This document shows positions 8,525 to 13,171 of a stretch of DNA of 15,949 bases, piece by piece. The first letter of the stretch is position 1. Each line of letters starts with the position of its first letter. The stretch lies in NCBI GenBank assembly GCA_018060305.1, contig JAGOWF010000023.1:1-15949 (forward strand), given 5' to 3'. Source of the stretch: Pyrinomonadaceae bacterium. GTDB taxonomy: Bacteria > Acidobacteriota > Blastocatellia > Pyrinomonadales > Pyrinomonadaceae. The notes below the pieces were generated by a model. The model saw nothing but the letters and a program-made list of their open reading frames with translations, was not told where the DNA came from and made no database searches. A program made the translations under genes and the position numbers.

Positions 8525-8718
8525 AATTCTGTTGACAGCAGATCAGCCGCGATGGCGGCCGTGACCGCGTTTTCGTGACTGGTGGCGTTGAGCTTCGCGA
8601 TAATATCCGCGACTTGGCCGTCGATCGCAAGCTCAGACATCTCTAGTGCGAACGCGATCTCGGCCGTTTTCATCTCGCCGGCGAGCATCCTGAGCACAGC
8701 AGTTTGAGTCTCGGTCAT
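8521..8718 (-). CDS. Small LuxR/GerE-type HTH-like protein, acidic
   Basis: Sixty-five codons between the AlaRS-like gene and the methyltransferase gene, overlapping each by 4 bp (ATGA at 8718-8715 and 8524-8521). The sequence aligns along its whole length with the LuxR/GerE helix-turn-helix: TETQTAVLRMLAGEMKTAEI corresponds to the family's LTxREXEVLxLxAxGxxxxEI, then IAFALEMSE, then AIDGQVADIIAKLNA in place of TVKNHVxNIxxKLxV. Unlike real DNA-binding members, the recognition helix has no Lys, Arg or His (AIDGQVADI), and the protein has about 10 acidic against 3 basic residues. There is no receiver or sensor domain. It may be a diverged regulator, a protein-protein adaptor, or a decaying domain kept for translational coupling. 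The gene is supported by both overlaps and the domain match; function is open. Confidence 0.75.
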   Translation of the reverse strand: MTETQTAVLRMLAGEMKTAEIAFALEMSELAIDGQVADIIAKLNATSHENAVTAAIAADLLSTEL

Positions 8719-9539
8719 GCCTTCGCCAAACCGGCGGCAAACTCTACGATCGGTTTGATGAGGTCTGTGTCGTAGTTTGTTTTCACGTTCTGCATTACTG
8801 CCGTGATCCGCTCGAGGCCCATGCCGGTATCGACCGACGGCGCGGGCAGCGGAGTGAGCGTGAAACTGCCATCGTCGCGTCGTGTGCGGTTGTATTGCAT
8901 AAAGACGAGGTTCCATATCTCCATCGTCGTGTCGCCCGGGCCGTTTACCCAATGGGTCGAATTCTTCGCCGGATCCGTTGGATCCTCGCCCATGTAATAG
9001 TGGATCTCGGAGCATGGCCCGCACGGGCCTGTGTCGCCCATCTGCCAGAAATTGTCCTTGCGGCCAAAGCCAAGCACACGCTCCGGCCTGGCCCCGGCCT
9101 TGATCCACAGGTCGCGGGCCTCATCGTCGGGGCCGACCTCATCATCGCCCTCGAAAACCGAAAACCACAACCGCTCGACATCCAGCCCAAATTCGTTTAC
9201 CAACAGATCCCACGCGTATCGAATGGCGTCCTCTTTGAAATAGTCGCCAAACGAAAAATTGCCCAGCATCTCAAAGAATGTGTGGTGCCTCGCCGTTTTG
9301 CCTACTTCATCGAGGTCGTTGTGTTTGCCGCCGGCTCGAATACATTTCTGCGATGTCGCCGCGCGCGTGTAATCGCGTTTCTCGATCCCAAGGAACACAT
9401 CCTTGAACTGGTTCATTCCCGCGTTTGTAAAAAGCAGCGTCGGGTCGTTCGCCGGCAGCAGCGGCGATGAATGCACGATCTTGTGCCCATGCCGCTCAAA
9501 ATAGCCGAGGAATCTGGTCCTGATCTCGTCACCTGTCAT
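8715..9539 (-). CDS. Stand-alone alanyl-tRNA synthetase catalytic domain (AlaRS-related protein)
   Basis: This 274-residue protein aligns with the N-terminal class II catalytic core of AlaRS and then stops; full AlaRS is about 870-880 residues. All core signatures are present: NDPTLLFTNAGMNQFKDVFL (31-50, motif 1 region), RAGGKHNDLDEVGKTARHHT (68-87) and FFEMLGNFSFGDYFK (88-102, motif 2 region), FWQMGDTGPCGPCSEIHYY (164-182), and motif 3 VDTGMGLERI (236-245). Missing are the tRNA-recognition helices, the editing domain, the SAD and the C-Ala domain. The stop TGA overlaps the next ATG, and the downstream sequence in all frames is HTH-like, not AlaRS-like, so this is a designed end rather than a frameshift. 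By analogy with other synthetase paralogs, it may make alanyl-adenylate for a non-tRNA acceptor, but that is inference. The start lacks a Shine-Dalgarno; an extended -10 lies 7 nt upstream. It should not be annotated as functional alaS. Confidence 0.85.
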   Translation of the reverse strand: MTGDEIRTRFLGYFERHGHKIVHSSPLLPANDPTLLFTNAGMNQFKDVFLGIEKRDYTRAATSQKCIRAGGKHNDLDEVGKTARHHTFFEMLGNFSFGDYFKEDAIRYAWDLLVNEFGLDVERLWFSVFEGDDEVGPDDEARDLWIKAGARPERVLGFGRKDNFWQMGDTGPCGPCSEIHYYMGEDPTDPAKNSTHWVNGPGDTTMEIWNLVFMQYNRTRRDDGSFTLTPLPAPSVDTGMGLERITAVMQNVKTNYDTDLIKPIVEFAAGLAKA

Positions 9540-9546
9540 AGATAAA

Positions 9547-9555
9547 AATCTAACA
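9547..9555 (-). promoter_or_regulatory. Candidate extended -10 of the AlaRS-like operon (TGTTAGATT)
   Basis: TGTTAGATT on the minus strand ends 7 nt before the ATG at 9539, which places the predicted transcription start at or next to the A of the start codon (leaderless). No strong -35 is visible; the TG extension may compensate. It matches the TGnTAGAAT type seen before clpA, recF and the DUF433 gene. Confidence 0.5.
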
Positions 9556-9578
9556 CAGGCCGCAAATTTGGCTAATTG

Positions 9579-10157
9579 CTATTTGGCTGGTTTGAATCTG
9601 AGCGATACAGAATTCATACAATAGCGCAGCCCGGTTGGCTCCGGGCCGTCATCAAATACGTGGCCGAGGTGCGAACCGCATCGGGCACATTCGACCTCGG
9701 TGCGGACCTCGCCGAGCGAGCGGTCTTCCTTTTCGGTGACGTTTTTCTTAAAGATCGGCCGGTAAAAGCTTGGCCAGCCCGTGCCCGATTCAAACTTGGT
9801 CTCAGACTTGAACAGTGCAAGGCCGCAGGCCGCGCAGTAATATACACCATGCTCGTGGCTATCGGCGTATTCGCCTGTGTAAGGCTGCTCGGTGCCTTCC
9901 TGCCGAAGGATGTAGAATTCTGTCGTGGTGAGTTCTTTTTTCCATTCGGCATCGGTTTTCACGATGGCCTTACCGTCAAACTCACCATCGGTGAACGTGA
10001 TCTCACGCACGGTTTTGGCCTTGCGCGGCGTTGCATCGGGAACGGCGGCCTGCTGATCGACCGAGGCGACCGCCGAACAGCCAAACTGATTGACAAACAG
10101 CAGCGAACCCACGAGCGCAAAAAGTGCGAATGAAGCGAATACGGCTTGCGGTCTCAT
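9579..10157 (-). CDS. msrB: Exported peptide-methionine (R)-S-oxide reductase MsrB
   Basis: Reduces methionine-R-sulfoxide in oxidised proteins. Numbering from the longest in-frame start (10187, 202 residues): the zinc site is CAAC (118-121) plus CARC (167-170), GTGWPSF (135-141) and GSHLGHVFDDGPEP (171-184) are family hallmarks, and RYCMNS places the catalytic Cys at 190. A hydrophobic segment (about 14-33) near the N-terminus, followed by FGCSA, indicates export; the Cys could be a lipidation site but the lipobox is imperfect, so membrane anchor or lipoprotein are both possible. I chose the ATG at 10157 (M11) because it directly precedes the signal segment and because a possible -10 (TATAGT, 10192-10187) overlaps the first ATG at 10187. 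The ATG at 10178 is a second option. Work outside the cytoplasm would fit with the thioredoxin-like protein encoded nearby. Confidence 0.9.
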   Translation of the reverse strand: MRPQAVFASFALFALVGSLLFVNQFGCSAVASVDQQAAVPDATPRKAKTVREITFTDGEFDGKAIVKTDAEWKKELTTTEFYILRQEGTEQPYTGEYADSHEHGVYYCAACGLALFKSETKFESGTGWPSFYRPIFKKNVTEKEDRSLGEVRTEVECARCGSHLGHVFDDGPEPTGLRYCMNSVSLRFKPAK

Positions 10158-10186
10158 AGCATTTCGATCAACGGCCATACAGATCA

Positions 10187-10192
10187 ACTATA
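10187..10192 (-). promoter_or_regulatory. Possible -10 for msrB (TATAGT)
   Basis: TATAGT on the minus strand, preceded by GAG rather than the TGn seen elsewhere. It would put transcription start near 10180, ruling out the longest msrB start. No recognisable -35, so low confidence. Confidence 0.25.
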
Positions 10193-10241
10193 CTCTTCGG
10201 CCAGACCACAATATAGGATTCAGAAAAATATAGGAGAGATG

Positions 10242-10328
10242 TGGCGGAGAGGACAGGACTCGAACCTGCAAGCGGTTACCCGCGGCGGTTTTCAAGACCG
10301 CTGCATTACCAAATTATGCTACCTCTCC
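10242..10328 (-). tRNA. tRNA-Ser, anticodon UGA (reads UCA)
   Basis: The minus strand folds as a class II tRNA of 87 nt including an encoded CCA (10244-10242). The acceptor stem is GGAGAGG paired with CCTCTCC, the D arm is GCAT/ATGC around AATTTGGTA, and the anticodon stem is GCGGT/ACCGC with loop CTTGAAA, so the anticodon TGA lies at 10294-10292. A long variable arm follows, then T-arm GCAGG-TTCGAGT-CCTGT, then discriminator G. The long variable arm and discriminator G are both serine identity features. The first 23 nt overlap the 3' end of the HNH-like gene on the same strand, so both may come from one transcript. No clear tRNA promoter or terminator was seen. Confidence 0.95.
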
Positions 10329-10683
10329 ACGTGACTTGATGACCTCGGATGCTCAGAACGTCGCGGACATAATGGAGCGCGTTACAAACGCGACAAAGCA
10401 CATTATATTCACTGAGGTCGACTTTGTCATTAACGATCGACCGATACAGTTTACGGTTCTGCGTGTCCTTCAAAGCCTGACGTCCTCCACCATGAACGTG
10501 GTTGATTTCAAGGATAGCAACATTATCACATCGGCAGTTTGAGCACGTTCTACCGCCCAGACGATCCATTGCTGCCTCTCGTAAATGTCTGTGCTGCTCG
10601 CGCCATTTCCGGCGCTCTTCTTCAGGATCATAGTCGGGACTTTCGCGTCTTTTTCTGCGCCACTCAACCATATAGCTGCGCAT
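10306..10683 (-). CDS. HNH-endonuclease-like protein
   Basis: A 125-residue protein with a basic, Arg-rich N-terminal half (MRSYMVEWRRKRRES, 1-15; EEERRKWREQHR, 21-32) and a C-terminal zinc-ribbon HNH module: CSNC (47-50), LEINHVHGGGRQ (58-69; H62 the likely metal or catalytic His), and YNVLCRVCNAL (93-103; C97, C100, N101). This arrangement is typical of small free-standing HNH proteins found in phages and mobile DNA, and it most resembles the HNH family with an INHVxGGG core. The ATG at 10683 has an AGGGA 5 nt upstream; the frame is open farther back but without a good start. The stop codon lies inside the D loop of tRNA-Ser, so the last six residues are encoded by tRNA sequence. Part of the gene is clearly AT-richer than its surroundings (24 G+C of 60 in 10381-10440), suggesting acquisition. 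Nuclease activity is inferred from the motif only. Confidence 0.7.
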   Translation of the reverse strand: MRSYMVEWRRKRRESPDYDPEEERRKWREQHRHLREAAMDRLGGRTCSNCRCDNVAILEINHVHGGGRQALKDTQNRKLYRSIVNDKVDLSEYNVLCRVCNALHYVRDVLSIRGHQVTWRGSIIW

Positions 10684-10735
10684 GTAGTCCCTTTTCGCTT
10701 TGGTTGTAACGGGTATGCTTCTCGGCCATACCGAG

Positions 10736-10741
10736 TGTATA
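10736..10741 (-). promoter_or_regulatory. Possible -10 for the HNH-like gene and tRNA-Ser (TATACA)
   Basis: TATACA on the minus strand in the 127-bp gap upstream of the HNH-like gene, with only a weak TTTAAC-like -35 at 16 nt. The preceding bases GGT come close to the TGn extension. The gap 10684-10810 otherwise shows nothing recognisable. Confidence 0.25.
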
Positions 10742-10810
10742 ACCTCGCGGATACAAAGTTAAACTGTCCTGTCGAATTGCTGCTAGTAGGGGTGGTCAAA
10801 AAAGGAAGGG

Positions 10811-11323
10811 CTAATTCTTTGCTACCAGTCGATCTATCGCTTTTGTAAGCGGTTCGACGCGGCCGTAGCCGCTGGCACGATACTGGATGATGCCGTTCTG
10901 GTCAATCACGAAGAACGACGGAAAACCCATGTCGAGGCTGCCGTCTTTGGTGCGGTCGGCGTATTGGAGAAGTAATCCGAAGTTATCTGCAAGTATCTCG
11001 AATTTAACCGGATTTCGCCTGACAAAGGCATTTACGATGTTGTCATTTTCCATCGTCGGGGCAAGAAATACGACCTTTTCGCCGCCGTCAAACTGCGCGG
11101 CAAGCTTGTTGAGCTTTGGCAATTCGGCACGACAGATCTCACACTTGGTTGACCAAAAACTGAGGACGACGACCGTGCCGCGAAGCTTCCCGAGCTCATA
11201 CTGGTCGCCGTCCAGCGAGATGCTCGAAAAATCCGGTGCGTTAGCGCCCACCTTGAGGCTCGTTTGGGCCGCGGCTGAGGCGACAAGCACAAGCATGGCG
11301 GTGACCAGTAAAACTCTTTTCAT
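10811..11323 (-). CDS. Secreted TlpA/ResA-like thioredoxin-fold protein
   Basis: A 170-residue thiol-disulfide oxidoreductase of the AhpC/TSA-Redoxin superfamily. A signal peptide is clear (MKRVLLVTAMLVLVASAAAQ, cleavage probably after ASAAA near residue 19). The mature protein begins KVGANAPDFSSISLDGD, the usual TlpA opening. The active site is WSTKCEIC (57-64) with the redox pair C61 and C64, and the cis-proline is in GFPSFFVID (133-141, P135). The form KCEIC resembles ResA/TlpA reductants such as those used in cytochrome c maturation or repair of extracytoplasmic thiols; the exact partner is unknown. No Shine-Dalgarno precedes the ATG at 11323. A good extended -10 (TGCTATTAT) lies about 38 nt upstream. 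It is divergent from recF, with separate promoters. Confidence 0.88.
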   Translation of the reverse strand: MKRVLLVTAMLVLVASAAAQTSLKVGANAPDFSSISLDGDQYELGKLRGTVVVLSFWSTKCEICRAELPKLNKLAAQFDGGEKVVFLAPTMENDNIVNAFVRRNPVKFEILADNFGLLLQYADRTKDGSLDMGFPSFFVIDQNGIIQYRASGYGRVEPLTKAIDRLVAKN

Positions 11324-11360
11324 AGCGGTCGGGAATCGGTGGGAGGGGCCGTGCCAACAG

Positions 11361-11369
11361 ATAATAGCA
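11361..11369 (-). promoter_or_regulatory. Extended -10 of the thioredoxin-like gene (TGCTATTAT)
   Basis: TGCTATTAT on the minus strand is an almost ideal extended -10, predicting transcription from about 11354 and a leader of roughly 30 nt. No obvious -35 was found. Confidence 0.45.
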
Positions 11370-11420
11370 CCTCATTAAAGCATATCAACAAACGCGAGAC
11401 ATTTTCAGAAAAGGCCTGCG

Positions 11421-11429
11421 TGCTAGAAT
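11421..11429 (+). promoter_or_regulatory. Extended -10 of recF (TGCTAGAAT)
   Basis: TGCTAGAAT lies 8 nt before the recF ATG at 11438. A weak -35, TTTTCA (11402-11407), sits 16 nt upstream of TAGAAT. The predicted transcript starts within about 2 nt of the ATG, so it would be leaderless; this also argues against the longer open frame from 11339. Confidence 0.5.
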
Positions 11430-11437
11430 CCAAGTTC

Positions 11438-12538
11438 ATGCTGCTCGAATCGCTCGACGCGATCAATTTTCGCAACCTGTCCGGCCGACTTGAGCCCTCG
11501 CTCGGGCTCAACGTCTTTGTGGGCGAGAATGGCGAGGGCAAGACCAACTTGCTCGAGGCCATCGCCCTGCTCGCCTCAGCGAGGTCATTCAGGACGTCTC
11601 GACTGCCGGAGGCAGTAAAGTTTGACGCCGACGAGGCCACCGTCCGCGGCAGCGTCCGAGAATCGCCCGAGATCGTCCGCGATCTGCAGGTCATCATCGC
11701 GGGCAACGCTAAGACGCTGACCGTCAACGGCAAAAAAGAGGCGGCAAACCGATATCTTGGCCAGCTTCACGCGGTTGTTTTTACAGCCGACGAGCTTGAG
11801 ATCGTGCGCGGAACGCCAGAATCGCGCCGTCGCTTCCTCGACGAAGGCATCGTCGGGCTTCACCCGCCGTTTGTGCAGGTGCTGGCAGAATACAGCCGCG
11901 TCATCCGGCAAAAGAACGCCCTGCTCCACACCGCTGCGGAGAAGAGTATGCACGCCGACAGCATAGCCGAACGGCTCGCACCGTGGAATGAGCAGCTTGC
12001 CCGGCTCGCTGCCCGCATCCACCGCGGACGGACGCGGTTTGTCGAACGGATCAATGAAGTGCTGGAGCGGCGGCTCTTTGGCCATGAAGAAGTGAGCGCC
12101 GAATATCATTCCTCGCTCGCCAGGCATGGCGACCTTGCTGATTACGAAGCACTGATCACCGAGCGGCTCCGGGCCCGCATCCAGGCCGAGCTTGTTGCAG
12201 GCCATTCGCTGATCGGCCCGCACCGCGATGACCTTGAGGTCCGTTTCGACGGCCGCGACCTTCGTAAGTTCGGCTCGGCCGGCCAGCAGCGAAGCGCCCT
12301 CTTGCTGCTTTTGCTCTCGAATATAGCCGTCTTTAACGCCACGCGTGGCGAATTTCCACTCTTCCTCATCGACGATATCGACGCTGAACTCGACTACAAA
12401 CGCATCGGCAGACTGCTCGAGTTTCTCGACGGTAAAACACAGACTTTTGTAACGACCTCGAAAGAGAGTTTTGTCGAGCGATTTGGCTCATCCGCAAGGG
12501 TTTTTCGAGTCGCCGCCGGCCGTGCGGAAATCCAATAA
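11438..12538 (+). CDS. recF: DNA replication and repair protein RecF
   Basis: SMC-like ATPase that binds gapped DNA and, with RecO and RecR, loads RecA. The protein has 366 residues from the chosen start. The N-terminus MLLESLDAINFRNL is the usual RecF opening, Walker A is GENGEGKTN (29-37), the ABC-type signature is KFGSAGQQRSA (277-287), and Walker B with D-loop is FLIDDIDAELD (309-319). The open frame reaches back to 11339, but those 33 extra codons are not RecF-like and would cover the -10 element. recF is commonly placed just before gyrB near dnaA and dnaN; here a toxin-antitoxin pair sits between recF and gyrB. No dnaA or dnaN is present: the gene on the other side is the divergent thioredoxin-like gene. 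Confidence 0.95.
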   Translation: MLLESLDAINFRNLSGRLEPSLGLNVFVGENGEGKTNLLEAIALLASARSFRTSRLPEAVKFDADEATVRGSVRESPEIVRDLQVIIAGNAKTLTVNGKKEAANRYLGQLHAVVFTADELEIVRGTPESRRRFLDEGIVGLHPPFVQVLAEYSRVIRQKNALLHTAAEKSMHADSIAERLAPWNEQLARLAARIHRGRTRFVERINEVLERRLFGHEEVSAEYHSSLARHGDLADYEALITERLRARIQAELVAGHSLIGPHRDDLEVRFDGRDLRKFGSAGQQRSALLLLLLSNIAVFNATRGEFPLFLIDDIDAELDYKRIGRLLEFLDGKTQTFVTTSKESFVERFGSSARVFRVAAGRAEIQ

Positions 12539-12586
12539 AATAAAGCTAATTAAAGGGCTTCTCGTGTGGCTCGAACGGGTCAAAAA

Positions 12587-12619
12587 TGATAGAATTGTGT
12601 AGTTGGAGATCTCGAGGAG
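12587..12619 (+). promoter_or_regulatory. Promoter -10 (TGATAGAAT) and ribosome-binding site (GAGGAG) of the toxin-antitoxin pair
   Basis: TGATAGAAT at 12587-12595 is the extended -10 type seen elsewhere here, predicting a start near 12602. GAGGAG at 12614-12619 is a strong Shine-Dalgarno 6 nt before the ATG at 12626. This is the best ribosome-binding site in the window, and unlike its neighbours the transcript has a real leader. Confidence 0.55.
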
Positions 12620-12625
12620 ATCGGT

Positions 12626-12853
12626 ATGTTAACAGATGACAGTGTCATTGAGATCGACCCTGAGAAGATGAGCGGCATACCCGTTTTTAGAGGAACACGA
12701 GTGCCGATACAACACCTTTTTGATTATCTGGAGAGCGGCGACAGCTTAGACCGTTTTCTGGATCATTTTCCTACTGTTTCTCGTTCTCAAGCAGTAGCCG
12801 TATTGGAGTTGTCGCGGCACATGCTCCTTCCGGAATATGAGATTGCTGCTTGA
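12626..12853 (+). CDS. DUF433 family antitoxin
   Basis: A 75-residue protein matching the DUF433 (VapB-like, PF04255) family along its whole length: IEIDPEKMSGIPVFRGTRVP (9-28), then VPIQHLFDYLESGDSLDRFL and a C-terminal HTH-like part (VSRSQAVAVLELSRHML, 51-67). Family members are DNA-binding antitoxins paired with DUF5615 PIN-like toxins and usually repress their own promoter. The stop overlaps the next gene by 17 bp, typical of such pairs. Its insertion between recF and gyrB and the lower GC of this segment than recF point to horizontal gain. Confidence 0.9.
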   Translation: MLTDDSVIEIDPEKMSGIPVFRGTRVPIQHLFDYLESGDSLDRFLDHFPTVSRSQAVAVLELSRHMLLPEYEIAA

Positions 12854-13157
12854 CGAGTGTGTTCCCGAACCACTTGGGAAAGAGTTTGCGGGCCATGACG
12901 TTTCGACGGTAGAGGAGGCTGGCTGGAAAGGACTGAAAAATGGAGTGCTGCTGTTCACGGCGGCTTCTGATTTTGATGTTCTCGTGACCGTCGATAAAGG
13001 TTTTGAGCACCAGCAGAATCTTCAAGATCTACCGATAGCGGTATTGTTGCTTTCGTCCCGTTCAAACAAGCTGGAGCGATTGCAGGAGTTGATCCCTGAT
13101 GCACTGTTGGCGTTGAGATCGATAGCGGCGAGAGAGTTTATAAAGATAGAGAATTAA
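12837..13157 (+). CDS. DUF5615 PIN-like toxin of a toxin-antitoxin pair
   Basis: A 106-residue protein of the DUF5615 (Mut7-C/PIN-like) family. The opening MRLLLDECVPEPL has the invariant acidic pair (D6, E7), and LVTVDKGFEHQQN (49-61) carries the second Asp (D53) with the family's K-G/F context; AVLLLSSRS (68-76) is the third conserved strand. The family is viewed as PIN-related nucleases paired with DUF433 antitoxins; ribonuclease activity is inferred from the fold. All key acidic positions are intact, so the toxin looks functional. The ATG at 12837 lies inside the antitoxin gene (17-bp overlap), so translation is probably coupled. gyrB starts only 14 bp after the stop, so any transcript reading through would join the module to gyrB. 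Two 60-base blocks counted here are 48-53% G+C, against 65% in a recF block. Confidence 0.85.
   Translation: MRLLLDECVPEPLGKEFAGHDVSTVEEAGWKGLKNGVLLFTAASDFDVLVTVDKGFEHQQNLQDLPIAVLLLSSRSNKLERLQELIPDALLALRSIAAREFIKIEN
13113..13142 (+). promoter_or_regulatory. Possible gyrB promoter inside the toxin gene (TTGAGA-18-TTTATA)
   Basis: TTGAGA (13113-13118) and TTTATA (13137-13142) are 18 nt apart at the 3' end of the toxin gene, about 30 nt before the gyrB start. The match is modest and there is no TG extension. If it is not used, gyrB would depend on the toxin-antitoxin or recF promoter. Confidence 0.25.
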
Positions 13158-13159
13158 AT

Positions 13160-13164
13160 AGGGG
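13160..13164 (+). promoter_or_regulatory. Ribosome-binding site deciding the TTG start of gyrB (AGGGG)
   Basis: AGGGG lies 7 nt before a TTG at 13172. No ATG or GTG exists in this frame between the toxin stop and the conserved GyrB N-terminus, so the TTG is taken as the real start. Confidence 0.65.
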
Positions 13165-13171
13165 TAAGTTT

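Noticed and set aside
8521..9108. Long frame running antisense-like through the AlaRS-like gene and ending in the HTH-like protein (apparent 195-residue protein)
   Set aside because: Only the last 65 residues look like a protein family; the first part is the shifted frame of the AlaRS-like gene. The ATGA overlap marks the real start at 8718.
8521..9539. Idea that the short AlaRS is a frameshifted or decayed full-length alaS
   Set aside because: The sequence after the stop is HTH-like and then methyltransferase-like in the proper frames, with no trace of AlaRS editing or C-Ala domains, and the stop-start overlap looks deliberate.
10210..10235. Direct repeat AATATAGGA at 10210-10218 and 10227-10235, considered as an attachment-site or insertion scar beside the tRNA
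   Set aside because: Only 9 bp and AT-rich; no integrase or matching copy of the tRNA end was seen in the window, so chance is likely.
11339..11437. N-terminal extension of recF to 11339
   Set aside because: It would cover the extended -10 at 11421-11429, and RecF proteins begin at the MLLESL position.
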